Of a DNA stretch of 15,438 bases, positions 1 to 8,499 are shown in pieces; the stretch's first letter is position 1, and the number at the start of each line of letters is the position of its first letter. Source of the stretch: Coemansia sp. RSA 922 (lineage: Eukaryota > Kickxellomycota > Kickxellomycetes > Kickxellales > Kickxellaceae); assembly GCA_027577415.1 (NCBI GenBank), contig JANBQS010000555.1, forward strand, positions 1-15,438, in the 5' to 3' direction. Below the pieces are notes generated by a model that saw only the letters and a list, made by a program, of their open reading frames with translations, ran no database searches and had not been told where the DNA came from. The translations under genes were made by a program, and so were the position numbers.

Positions 1-1641
1 AAAGAGATCAGCATGCTGTACTTTGGCTACGGGTTTGTCGGCGGCGTTGGTCTGGGTATTGGCTATGTGACTACGATTGACGCTGTTATCCAGTGGTACC
101 CTAAATCTCGCGGATTTGCGTCCGGGCTTGCAGTTAGCGGGTTTGGCAGTGGCGCCGTCGCCTTTAGTAACCTAAACTCTGCGTTGGTGCGTAGGTTCAC
201 AGTCCCGCAAGTGTTTGTTATCTTGGGCACAGTCAACCTAATAATCATGTTATTGTGTGCAATGGTTATGCGCCCGCCACCACCTAGCTACAATCTACCT
301 GGAGTCGCTATTGACATGAAGGACCAGTCGATTTCGGATATGCACAATCCTCATCAACGTGGTGTACAGAACCGAATCAAGGGAAAGAGCGCAGCTATAG
401 GCGGTCAGACAATTACTGTAGGATCCAACTCGGGCGACCCGGTTCTGGTTATCACGCTGTCTCAGGCGTTGGCATCGCGTGACTTTTGGTTACTCTGGGT
501 CGCCTTCTTTGTCAATCTCGTATTTGGCGTTGTCATTATATCCAACCTGGCCAGCATGTCGACCAATATGTTTGGCACCAGCCTTCCCGCGCCAGTATCT
601 GTGATTGTCACGATCGAAGGTGCCTTCAACGCTGGTGGCCGGCTACTGATGGGCTGGGCGTCTGACTGGGCTGGACGGCGGCGAACCTTCCTGTTTGTCA
701 TTTCACTGCAGATTGTCATTGTATCCTGCCTTATCTTTGTTATCCCGCAGCGGACGTTCTGGCCCTTTGTCGTGTTAGTTTGGCTAGCTACGCTATGCTA
801 TGGTGGCGGCGTTGGCGTCATTGCGGCTACGCTGGCCGATATGTTTGGCGCATCAAACATGTCTGGGTGCCACGGCGTGATCCTGACGGGTTGGTCAGTG
901 GCTGCTATTGGCGGCGGTCTTACGTACACAGGTGTGGTAAGCTTGCTCACAAAGCATAGGGGCTACACTCTGGGCGACCCGTTTGTCTATGTGCTTAACC
1001 AGTACTGGATTCTATCGCTTCTTATTTGCGGTTGGATAGCGCTGTTGTTTATTCGCATTACACCCAGAGAGCGCATGTTCCCGCGAGTGCACGGCGAGAT
1101 CTTCCACCACACGTTTGCTGGGGTTATGTTCAGGCTGGCCAGGGGTACGAGGCAGAACGGTCTTCATGACTATGCGTTTCTGTCGGCTGCACCTGGTCTC
1201 AACATGGACTGCAATGGCGACGCTGGTGACAACGAGGCAGATCTAGAGTCTATCGATAGCAAATCGGAGAAGATGGTCGATGTCAACCTAAACCCGCACA
1301 GCACTAGTATCACGTCCACTACTGATGTCAATGTGCTGCTGGCTACTCACGACTCTGCGACGGTCAGCACGTACAGACAAGATGATGGGCTAGTTGCTAC
1401 CAAGCAACCGTTTGCTTCAGAGGCATTCAACTATGTGGCACAGGATACTGCGTCAATCCACTCGGCTGTCGATACCCGCATATCGTGTGTGCAGCTAATG
1501 TGCGCTATGCCACCAGCTCGCCGGTGCCTAAAGCTGTTTGGAAAGTGGCGACTGGAGCTAGTTCCCGCTGCAGAAGTTACCACGGTATGGCGCATGTATC
1601 TCTCGTGCGCACTGCTTGCTTCGTCTGATAGCAAGTATTAA
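1..1641 (+). CDS. MFS transporter, oxalate/formate or monocarboxylate type, 5' truncated
   Basis: The frame is open from base 1, so the N-terminus (about the first three membrane spans) lies outside the window; counting below starts at the Met at 13. The opening Gly-rich span (GYGFVGGVGLGIGYVT) followed by QWYPKSRGFASGLAVSGFG matches the TM4-5 region of oxalate:formate antiporter-like and fungal monocarboxylate permeases. Further hydrophobic spans lie near residues 66-86, 157-178, 195-210, 225-245, 250-278, 290-312 and 330-349. GRLLMGWASDWAGRR (about 207-221) is the MFS loop motif between TM8 and TM9. A hydrophilic loop (87-155) separates the two six-helix halves. After the last span a tail of about 190 residues, probably cytosolic and rich in Ser, Thr and Asp, runs to the TAA at 1639. 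Role by family: proton-coupled or exchange transport of small carboxylates across a membrane; the substrate cannot be read from sequence. No intron is evident in this part. Confidence 0.85.
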   Translation, partial: KEISMLYFGYGFVGGVGLGIGYVTTIDAVIQWYPKSRGFASGLAVSGFGSGAVAFSNLNSALVRRFTVPQVFVILGTVNLIIMLLCAMVMRPPPPSYNLPGVAIDMKDQSISDMHNPHQRGVQNRIKGKSAAIGGQTITVGSNSGDPVLVITLSQALASRDFWLLWVAFFVNLVFGVVIISNLASMSTNMFGTSLPAPVSVIVTIEGAFNAGGRLLMGWASDWAGRRRTFLFVISLQIVIVSCLIFVIPQRTFWPFVVLVWLATLCYGGGVGVIAATLADMFGASNMSGCHGVILTGWSVAAIGGGLTYTGVVSLLTKHRGYTLGDPFVYVLNQYWILSLLICGWIALLFIRITPRERMFPRVHGEIFHHTFAGVMFRLARGTRQNGLHDYAFLSAAPGLNMDCNGDAGDNEADLESIDSKSEKMVDVNLNPHSTSITSTTDVNVLLATHDSATVSTYRQDDGLVATKQPFASEAFNYVAQDTASIHSAVDTRISCVQLMCAMPPARRCLKLFGKWRLELVPAAEVTTVWRMYLSCALLASSDSKY

Positions 1642-2417
1642 TGATAGCTAGTGCCCGAGGCGAAGGCGCTTGGTCCAACTGTCTAATATTCTTACCCTTT
1701 GCTAATTTATGTTTTACACCTATTACTTTAACAGTCTGCCCTTCAAACGATGCTTGGTCGTTTGTATATTCTGTCAGCGACATTAATGTAAATATGTGAT
1801 ATTTTGAACCAAATTTATTATGATTATAAATGTGGCACTTCAAAATTTATATTGCCAATGCCACAACTTGATTAGAGGAAATCTCTCGCCTTTGCCACTG
1901 TGGGTATCGATATGCATGGAGAATGGTTCACTGAGCAGACGGTAGAGGTGGCTTGGCAAACATTTTCATCAATAAATTGATAGTATTGTATGTTTTCTTT
2001 TGGCGATAGTTGTGCCAACAGTGTTTTTTTTCTCTCTTCCTCTTGACTTGCTTTACTTTCTTTCGAATGATTAAATGTTTGACTATATTGGCAGAGTTCA
2101 CTGCATTGGGCAGCGGGTATCTGTAGACTTGGCACATAATGGTATTTTACACAGCGGCAACCACGTACAGATCGGATGAACAAATATATGCTAGCCGAAC
2201 AGCGCACAGCAGTGTTGACAGAGAAAGGAACATGGCTATTGCGAGTAGACTCTTGAAGTGAGGTTCTAAGGGCGCTTGAGCTGGTTGGTGACCTGAATCG
2301 CATGCCAAAAGGTGTGTCATTGCTGATATGACCAGACTACATGAAAATACACATGTCTGCTCAGACAATGGTTATTCGATATGGTTGTCTGAGGGGTGGC
2401 AGTAGACATCAACTTAG
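1642..2417. other. Intergenic region downstream of the transporter, no intact gene
   Basis: This stretch of nearly 800 bp is AT-rich and contains the likely 3' UTR of the transporter. Open frames on the minus strand (for example 1872-2303) start at ATG but have irregular composition and no domain I recognise. The right end holds the inverted-repeat cluster described separately and runs into the coding relic at 2418. Confidence 0.5.
2354..2393. repeat. Overlapping inverted repeats able to form alternative hairpins
   Basis: CTCAGACAA (2360-2368) and TTGTCTGAG (2385-2393) form a perfect 9-bp inverted repeat with a 16-nt spacer. The left arm also pairs with TGTCTG just upstream, separated by CT, so the same arm can form two competing hairpins. 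Function unknown. Confidence 0.6.
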
Positions 2418-2567
2418 CATCGGCGTAATCCTGAGTTCTGGGAGAATGTGGATGTTGCTAACATAGACTTGGTTGTCGATAGAATGAATGCCCTGATCAA
2501 TGCACCGACCACCATATTGCACAGATGCCCCAATGTTAGGGTTCTCACTGCATCTGGTACCGGTTGA
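2418..2567 (+). pseudogene. Possible coding relic, F-box/LRR-like fragment
   Basis: One plus-strand frame between TAG (2415) and TGA (2565) reads as a well-formed protein segment of 49 codons: it contains NPEFWENVDVANIDLVV, then DRMNALINAPTTILHRC and PNVRVLTASG. The LxxCPNVRVL phrase resembles leucine-rich repeats that follow F-boxes in fungal proteins, but I cannot name the family. The same frame upstream (from about 2328) is broken by two close stops at 2403 and 2415, and a neighbouring frame stays open to 2691 past the TGA, as expected of a decayed gene with nonsense and frameshift changes. The segment is unlike the flanking noncoding DNA in codon-like regularity. Alternative: chance open frame. 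Confidence 0.3.
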
Positions 2568-3082
2568 TGGCTTTGGGTACCTTGTCTTGCATATGTCAGC
2601 AGTGCAGTCTTGCGCCTTGAGAATAGTCTTTGACTTGCGCGCCTTGCTTTCACGTGACCATGTCACCAATTTCACTGTTGCTGTTACTTGAGAAGATGTG
2701 CTGGAGCTGACTGCTGATGATACTGAATAATGTGACGTAAGCGGAATTAGCGAAGCTAAGGCAGCAATTGAGTTTCCCCATTTGATCCCTGATCAAGGGC
2801 GATCTTGTGGTCCTGATCGCCAGCATTTTTTCCTTTGTAGTCTTTGGCCTTTACCAACCAGCTTCTTGGATTTGCTTTTAGTCCTTCTTTATATATTTTA
2901 TTTTTTTAACCTTGCGGGAATTGGAAGTAACAGCTGCAATTGTCGCTCAGATCGCCGTTTTGTCCAGTCGATAAATTTGGTTGAGAAGCGTAAGCGCAGA
3001 ACGGAGCAGACAACTACGCAGATATATCTGCCGTTCTACTCTGTCGCTGTGGGTTACTGCTGAGAGGAGTCAGCTTCTATAG
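2568..3082 (+). promoter_or_regulatory. Probable promoter region of the tRNase Z gene
   Basis: The 515 bp before the tRNase Z start hold a CACGTG E-box (2651-2656), a CRE-like TGACGTAA (2733-2740), an inverted repeat at 2798-2821 and a TATA-like TATATATTT (2890-2898) about 190 bp before the ATG, followed by a T-tract. The sites are matches to known transcription-factor cores (bHLH and bZIP); their use here is inference. Confidence 0.4.
2798..2821. repeat. Perfect 7-bp inverted repeat with 10-nt loop
   Basis: GGCGATC (2798-2804) pairs with GATCGCC (2815-2821). A GATC-rich near-palindrome (CCCTGATCAAGGG) overlaps the left arm, so GATC occurs four times within about 35 bp. It lies 260 bp upstream of the tRNase Z start and is followed by a T-run. 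Confidence 0.5.
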
Positions 3083-6000
3083 ATGCTCAAGGGCCCCTGG
3101 AGTATAGGTTCTCGCTTAGCCGCTCCGCGCTGCAAACACTACAACAGCCCGTCTAATTTCTATTACTTATATCGCCACGTATACGGCCATCATCGGGGCC
3201 TGCACACCAGTTTATCGACGAAAATGAAGTGGTACGCCCAAATAGTCAAGCCCAGCACGCACAACCAGCAGTCGACGTCGGTGCTGGTGCAGATCGACAG
3301 CCAGCGGTACCTGTTCAACTGTGGCGAGGGCACTCAGCGACTGGGCTTTGAGAACAAAATTCGCATGAGCAAACTTTCCGCCATATTTCTGACGCGAATT
3401 GACTGGGAGACGATGGGTGGACTTCCAGGGATGCTGCTTACTTTGGCCGACAGCGGCATGGGCGACCTGACTGTCTGCGGCGGATACAACCTGACGCATG
3501 TCTTGGCGGCCACTCGGCACTTTATTATGCGCGACAGGATGGGCCTGCGTGTGAACGAGATGCTTGATGGCGACGCTACCGCAGCATTCCAAGATAAAAA
3601 CTTGCAGGTTAAACCAGTTTTTATTTACCCCGACGGATACAAGGTACTCAAGCACGAATTGGGCCCTAATGAGTCAGCTGAGGCTCAGGCACGCAGACTG
3701 CTGGTTTCGCGAGCATTCGGAATGCCACGCACAGATGACGAGGCGGACAAAAGGCGGAAGCAGCCTGTTGACCAGCAAAAGAAAGGTTACTACGCTGAAC
3801 AGTGCGAAGGGGCCACAATGGAGGTCCTGATGCAGCAGCTGGAGGAAAAGGACGAGGAGGCCAACAATAAGAAGCGCGCTCGCTCGCCCGACCACAGCGC
3901 GCGCCAAATTACAATAGCCGACACTAACTTGCCAAAGGCCAGACCTTCGCGGGCTGCGCTATCCTACATTGCTCAGGGACCGGATGTGCTCGGTAAATTT
4001 GACGTTAAGGCCGCGCAGGCACTAGGACTAAAGCCAGGTCCACTGTACGGTAAACTGACAAAGGGTGAGAGCGTTAAAGCGCCCGACGGCACCGTTATCC
4101 ATCCATCGCAGTGCGTGGGTCCGACCAAAGCTGGTGGTATCTTTATTGTCATCGACTGTCCGAGCACCTTGTACATTGACTCGCTAGTATCCAACCCGCA
4201 GTTCGCACCATTTTTGACTGCCTCTGAGACAAGCGACGAAGGCAGGCAAGCACAGTTAGTATTAGTTGTGCATTCACTTGGCAACGGCGTTGCGCTTGAC
4301 GAGCGGTACAAGTCGTGGGTAAACAGGTTCCCGTCGCATGTTCACCACATGCTCAGCTCACCGGAGTTTGTCCCAGACGCAAACCCATTCCAGCGCCACT
4401 TGCGTGTCCAGGCCTCGATGGCGGCAGTTGACCCACGCGTCTACGTCCTCCCTCAGGGCAGCAGTCAGTCGCAGCAGCCACTATCCTCGTTCTCAGACCG
4501 CACAAATGTGAGTGTTCCGTCCAGCTTGGCTGTTTTCGAAGTCGAGCCAAGGGCCAATCTCGACACGTCGAAAGTGCGCTCGGTGCTGACGCCCGAGGAG
4601 ATGCTTGAACACGCAAACTCGGCACAGCCTACCAGCGATGTAGTCGCGGTGACGATGACCACCTCCGATAACGATGCAGAGCCTGTGGCCATGGCCGAGT
4701 CGTGCGCCGCCGACCAGGACGATGTGAACGGCTGCTCTCACCAAAACGAGCAAAGCACCAGCGAGCTTATTGTATGCCCTATTGGAACGGGGTCGTCGGT
4801 ACCTGGGATCTACCGCAATGTCAGCGCTAACATTGTTAGCGTTGAGGGCTACGGCGGCATTGTACTTGACTGTGGCGAGTCAACGGTATCCTTGCTCAAG
4901 CGGTTCCTTGGCCACCCGCATCGTAATGCTCACAACAAGCGCATTGCTCAGACATTTACGCAGTTTGTGTCGAGTATCAAGCTATTGTACATCTCGCACA
5001 TGCACGCCGACCACCACCTGGGAGCTATCATGCTCTTGCGCGAGTGGACCAAGTTGACTGGGTGTGGCTTGAACCGGCCGCGGATGACTGTTGTTGCGCC
5101 AGCGCGGTTCTGGACGTGGCTTTGCGACTACTCGGGTGTCGAGAACATTGGACTGGAGCGTCTCGACTTTGTGTGCTGCCATGATCTTCGCGTATCCTTG
5201 GACGTAGTGGATGACAACAGCTATGCGAGCGAAGTCCGCTTCTCCAGCGTGAAGACCAAAGTTGATAAACTATTGAGCGATTTGGGCCTAGTGGATATCA
5301 AGACGTGTAGCGTGGTCCATTGTCCATGGGCGTATGGCTTGTCACTGACCCATTCGAGCGGATGGAAGCTTGTGTACTCGGGCGATACGCGCCCCTGTAC
5401 TAATTTAGTCACCCTTGGCCGGGCAGGTCGCAAGCCGCCGACTATTTTGCTTCATGAGGCGACGCACTCTGACGATCTTCTAAAGGACGCCAAGGCCAAG
5501 CGCCACACGACAGTGAGCGAGGCAGTGGCGATGGCACTTGGTATGGGAGCCGAAAATCTGCTGATGACGCACTTTAGCCAGCGCTGCCTTAGTTTGCCTC
5601 GGTGGAAATGGGCCAACGTACAGGCCGTCAACCTCACGCGCTATGGCCAACTATCGAAAGGCCCTGGAAGCGTGGCTAATGGCGTTGGGTCTAGTAGCAT
5701 GATGGATGTGCCCGAGGACGACGAGCCCGAGGAGGTTGTAGAGAGACCCACTTCTCGAGAAGACGTCGATGCTGCCAAAAAGGAGCTCATGCTTAACTTG
5801 GTCGAGGCGCTTTCGGAATGCAGCTCCGCTAGCGACGACGAGCAGGAAAAGGGCGTGTTGGGTGACTTGAACGTCGCTGCTGCCTTTGATCTTTCCGCAT
5901 ACGCACCAAGCGACATTGCTCGCTATCAGGCAAACACGAGACGCTTGCAAAAGGCGATGCGCGCTGAGCTCAAGCTTTTCATTGCCGAGGAGGAATGCGC

Positions 6001-6115
6001 TAGCGACATTGAGGACGGCGAGCCAAAGCAGCAGGAAACCCCAACAAAGACCAAGAAGGACGTGAAGCCCAAGCCGAAAAAGGGCGGCAAAGCTAAGCGC
6101 GATGGTGCTAACTAG
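3083..6115 (+). CDS. TRZ1: Long-form tRNase Z (tRNA 3' processing endoribonuclease)
   Basis: A 1010-residue protein with the two-half metallo-beta-lactamase layout of eukaryotic tRNase Z-L, which cuts 3' trailers from precursor tRNAs in nucleus and mitochondria. The N-terminal half has FNCGEGTQR (78-86) and a degenerate metal motif (LTRIDWETMGGLPG, about 103-116), as usual for the inactive half. The exosite-side segment GKFDVKAAQALGLKPGPLYG lies near 305-324. The C-terminal half has the active site: HMHADHH (H639, H641, D643, H644), H746 in VVHCPWAYG, D768 in SGDTRPC, HEATH (791-795) and H830 in THFSQR. The PxKxRN loop reads PGIYRN (574-579), with Ile in place of Lys. Residues 1-47 have no acidic residue and many Arg, Lys, Ser and Tyr, typical of a mitochondrial leader; Met48 (base 3224, AAAATGA context) could start a nuclear form. 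The last 30 residues are Lys-rich and may act as a nuclear signal. No intron seen. Confidence 0.95.
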   Translation: MLKGPWSIGSRLAAPRCKHYNSPSNFYYLYRHVYGHHRGLHTSLSTKMKWYAQIVKPSTHNQQSTSVLVQIDSQRYLFNCGEGTQRLGFENKIRMSKLSAIFLTRIDWETMGGLPGMLLTLADSGMGDLTVCGGYNLTHVLAATRHFIMRDRMGLRVNEMLDGDATAAFQDKNLQVKPVFIYPDGYKVLKHELGPNESAEAQARRLLVSRAFGMPRTDDEADKRRKQPVDQQKKGYYAEQCEGATMEVLMQQLEEKDEEANNKKRARSPDHSARQITIADTNLPKARPSRAALSYIAQGPDVLGKFDVKAAQALGLKPGPLYGKLTKGESVKAPDGTVIHPSQCVGPTKAGGIFIVIDCPSTLYIDSLVSNPQFAPFLTASETSDEGRQAQLVLVVHSLGNGVALDERYKSWVNRFPSHVHHMLSSPEFVPDANPFQRHLRVQASMAAVDPRVYVLPQGSSQSQQPLSSFSDRTNVSVPSSLAVFEVEPRANLDTSKVRSVLTPEEMLEHANSAQPTSDVVAVTMTTSDNDAEPVAMAESCAADQDDVNGCSHQNEQSTSELIVCPIGTGSSVPGIYRNVSANIVSVEGYGGIVLDCGESTVSLLKRFLGHPHRNAHNKRIAQTFTQFVSSIKLLYISHMHADHHLGAIMLLREWTKLTGCGLNRPRMTVVAPARFWTWLCDYSGVENIGLERLDFVCCHDLRVSLDVVDDNSYASEVRFSSVKTKVDKLLSDLGLVDIKTCSVVHCPWAYGLSLTHSSGWKLVYSGDTRPCTNLVTLGRAGRKPPTILLHEATHSDDLLKDAKAKRHTTVSEAVAMALGMGAENLLMTHFSQRCLSLPRWKWANVQAVNLTRYGQLSKGPGSVANGVGSSSMMDVPEDDEPEEVVERPTSREDVDAAKKELMLNLVEALSECSSASDDEQEKGVLGDLNVAAAFDLSAYAPSDIARYQANTRRLQKAMRAELKLFIAEEECASDIEDGEPKQQETPTKTKKDVKPKPKKGGKAKRDGAN

Positions 6116-6592
6116 TGTCTATTTCTAGATTCCCTTTATTTTTTTATATGTCGCTGTATAGATTTAGCTTACTGTCGCCATGCACCAATTTCCTCTCTCT
6201 CTTTTTTTTTTTGGCTAGATGGCTGTTGCTTTGTGGTCACTGTTCGCAAGCATTTCTTTCTTTTTTTTTTTGCTCTTTCGTCATTTGCTCTTGTGTCCAA
6301 GATCTCGCCAAAGCCAAAACAGTCGTTTTTGCCCTCATAGACCCATCTCAAGAATCACGGCTAGAAACAAATGCCTCCTTTTTCTAGCTAGTGAGCTAAG
6401 CTATGTGTTGGACGTCTAAGATGTTTGTTTCTGTGTTGCCAGATAAATAGCAATGATTCAGCCTGGAGACTCATATTTTTTTCTTTGCTAAACAATACCC
6501 TCGTCCTTTTTTGCATTTTACACGCTGCATCAGTCATTTTATATTTTGCATATTCACTGCCACTCATAACAATACCACTTGGCTCACTCGTC
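6116..6592. other. T-rich spacer: tRNase Z 3' UTR and promoter of the next gene
   Basis: This spacer has several T-tracts of 7-10 nt (for example near 6200 and 6262), fitting the 3' UTR and polyadenylation zone of tRNase Z. A TATA-like TTTTATATTTT near 6537 sits about 50 bp before the ATG of the following gene. The frame of that gene stays open upstream to 6425, but it has no ATG there and encodes only a T-driven hydrophobic run, so I do not count it as coding. Confidence 0.5.
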
Positions 6593-7054
6593 ATGTTGCA
6601 AGACAAACTCGGCATGTCCACACTGGTAGGATTCGGTATTTGCGCGGTTGGCGCTTACGTATTCTGTGGCTTCTTCAAAAGACACTGTCCTAAACTTAGC
6701 TTATCGTCATACATGGAGATGTTTAAGAAAAGAATGCAAACGCTTCGCTCGCTTACCACTAGTCGTCAGGCTATCAATGGCCCGTTTTCTCAAGTGCGGA
6801 ACGTACATTTGGAAGTTAACCGTTTACGCCAGATGACACAGCGCCCGCCAATCCGCGATATTGCCATTCAAGCCGGTAGACAGCCCTACTCGGCTCCTCA
6901 ACAGCATCCTGCCCACGTCTACTGGCAAATGGCAGACCAGATTGCACGCATGGGACGAGAAAGAGACGCTCACATAGCAACGATAAACCACCTGAGGCTG
7001 GAGCTGCGACTTGCGTATAGATACCAAGGATATCCACAGCACTTTACAGGTTAG
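6593..7054 (+). CDS. Small single-span membrane protein of unknown function
   Basis: A protein of 153 residues starting at the first ATG in frame. Residues 9-29 (STLVGFGICAVGAYVFCGFF and neighbours) form one clear transmembrane helix followed by positive residues (KRHC, then FKKRM), which suggests a short outside N-terminus and an inside C-terminal body. Residues 35-112 are polar with many Arg, Gln and Pro; residues 115-145 (starting QMADQIARMGRERD) look helical with coiled-coil spacing. No signal peptide precedes the span. I do not recognise the family. It lies downstream of and in line with tRNase Z, with its own probable promoter, and converges with the minus-strand gene at 7184. Codon-like regularity ends at the TAG. 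An alternative is a longer protein with an upstream exon, since the frame is open 168 bp upstream. Confidence 0.55.
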   Translation: MLQDKLGMSTLVGFGICAVGAYVFCGFFKRHCPKLSLSSYMEMFKKRMQTLRSLTTSRQAINGPFSQVRNVHLEVNRLRQMTQRPPIRDIAIQAGRQPYSAPQQHPAHVYWQMADQIARMGRERDAHIATINHLRLELRLAYRYQGYPQHFTG

Positions 7055-7183
7055 TTTTACGAGTGGAGGCAGATCAGCAGACTGTTTAGCACTTGGACTT
7101 TTTAAACTTTGTTCTACACAAACTGCTGCATTTTTGGGACATATATATTTCTGGAACCAACAACTGCCAATGTCTACTGACCA

Positions 7184-7564
7184 TTAGAGATATCGGGTGT
7201 TGTAAACGACTTGCATGTCACTAAAAGGAACGATTGCTTTTCTACCGGGTGGTGGGTTTGCTAAATAAATTCTAAAGAAAGGAATGCAGCGCTCACGCCA
7301 TGTCACTGCTTGGGCAGCCGTGGCAGCAAGCAAGTAAGACGCATCGCTATCCAGAACGGAGTGTTCAACGTATAAATTATTTTTCAACTTTAATGGGAGT
7401 AGTGCGTCTACGGTGCCGTAGTATACATTTACGGGTTCTGTAGCGTCTTCTCTTCTCAAATCATAGTCTATTATTTCTACTATTCTGCTTGGAGGTGCGG
7501 TGCTGGGGATGGCGATTCTTTCTTCCTCTCCTAGCAAGTAGAGACAGTAGTGATAAGTGGACAT
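7184..7564 (-). CDS. Small protein of unknown function, paralogue of the gene at 8107-8499
   Basis: A 126-residue protein with no signal peptide and no membrane span. It shares a spaced pattern with the product of 8107-8499: a Tyr-Tyr pair (48-49), a Leu-Leu-Pro turn (55-57), then YLLA (77-80), followed by QAxxWxxxCxPxF (Q85, W89, C93, P95, F97). In the other protein the same elements occur at 59-60, 66-68, 87-90 and 94-106 with nearly identical spacing, and an IIDY/ITDY element lies 14-19 residues before the Tyr pair in both. This supports common descent. The predicted fold looks mixed alpha/beta and the protein is probably cytosolic or nuclear. ATG at 7562-7564 lies about 80 bp after a TATA box (7646-7654). 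Function unknown; I do not recognise the family. Its 3' end faces that of the plus-strand membrane protein gene. Confidence 0.6.
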   Translation of the reverse strand: MSTYHYCLYLLGEEERIAIPSTAPPSRIVEIIDYDLRREDATEPVNVYYGTVDALLPLKLKNNLYVEHSVLDSDASYLLAATAAQAVTWRERCIPFFRIYLANPPPGRKAIVPFSDMQVVYNTRYL

Positions 7565-7645
7565 TTCAACCGGCTAAGACAAAATCTAGACAAATGGAGG
7601 GAATAAAAATGCTAGAACAGGAAAGAAAAGTGGGGAAGGAAAGCG

Positions 7646-7654
7646 TTTTAAATA
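7646..7654 (-). promoter_or_regulatory. TATA box of the 7184-7564 gene
   Basis: On the minus strand this reads TATTTAAAA, flanked by GC, about 80 bp before the ATG. The stretch between it and the ATG is pyrimidine-rich on the coding strand, like the leader of the gene at 8107. Confidence 0.5.
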
Positions 7655-8106
7655 CATCTTGCTTCAGTCATGGCAGGAGACTGGAGGCAGTTGCAATGAC
7701 TGTGGTGTTAATCACATTGCTAATCCACGTGGCTGACAATGTTTGCTTCAAAGCATTTGCAATCCTCTACATTACATGTTGCTACTTGGTTATTCACTAT
7801 TGAGTTTATTGGCCTGAGCTTAGCTCTCTGCAATTTCCTGTATTTTGTACTATAAAATGCTAAGGCCGTCAAATGGATGGGATAAAAGAGTTGAATGAGA
7901 CTAGGAGGTGGAATTAGGAATAATAAAACTGGCATGAATTTGACCAGAGGCTGTAGTGCGAGTACTTCAACTTTGAAAGGAGTCTCGTGATTGCCGACAT
8001 AGTCACATATGGCTCAAGTACAAGCATATACTCAAAACTCTTAAGCCAACTTAGATACCCGCTCACGATTGTTACATGTTTCCCAAGCTCTGCTAAATCG
8101 TTGACT
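7655..8106. other. Spacer between the two paralogous small genes
   Basis: About 450 bp without a credible gene. A plus-strand TATA-like ACTATAAAATG occurs near 7849, but the first ATG after it opens only a 14-codon frame. The stretch should also hold the upstream control region of the 7184-7564 gene and the 3' UTR of the 8107-8499 gene. Confidence 0.4.
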
Positions 8107-8499
8107 TCATTTTTTCAAATGGGGATTTACTAGATCCACGAGCTCCAATCTCCCCTCTTTCTCATTGAGCCTACAGTAATTAAATAGTGGTGCACAATTG
8201 ATGAGCCACCGCTCTGCTTGTTCTGGACTTGCCAGTAAATAGTACTTAATGTCTGATGCAGGTTTGTCGGCATATGTGCCATCACCGTTATCAATTGGAA
8301 CAAGTACATTGTCAGCGTAGTAGTAAATACGATGAGTATTTGAAATAAAGCATTCTTGGTATTCTCTACTGACATAATCCGTGATAACATTGAACGAGTT
8401 TACCCTCTTTACAACTAAGCCTGAGATAATCTGGTCTTCCTGACGGGCGACGCTTCCCCAGAACTCGGGTCTTAAAATGCAAATGTCCTCAGGCCACAT
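8107..8499 (-). CDS. Small protein of unknown function, paralogue of the gene at 7184-7564
   Basis: A 130-residue protein without signal peptide or membrane span. The C-terminal two-thirds align with the product of 7184-7564: IYY (58-60), LVP (66-68), YLLA (87-90) and QAERWLINCAPLF (94-106), matching QAVTWRERCIPFF in the neighbour. The N-terminus (MWPEDICILRPEFWG) is not shared. ATG at 8497-8499 follows a strong TATA box (8591-8597) by about 95 bp. The leader between them, read on the minus strand, is rich in CT and carries CTTCTCTCAC and CAACATCA, both also present in the leader of the plus-strand gene at 10658. Function unknown. Same orientation as its paralogue, with about 540 bp between the two coding regions, which fits a tandem duplication. 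Confidence 0.65.
   Translation of the reverse strand: MWPEDICILRPEFWGSVARQEDQIISGLVVKRVNSFNVITDYVSREYQECFISNTHRIYYYADNVLVPIDNGDGTYADKPASDIKYYLLASPEQAERWLINCAPLFNYCRLNEKEGRLELVDLVNPHLKK

Noticed and set aside
7594..7803. Plus-strand 69-codon frame with a hydrophobic C-terminus
   Set aside because: It lies antisense over the leader and promoter of the 7184-7564 gene and shows no homology pattern.
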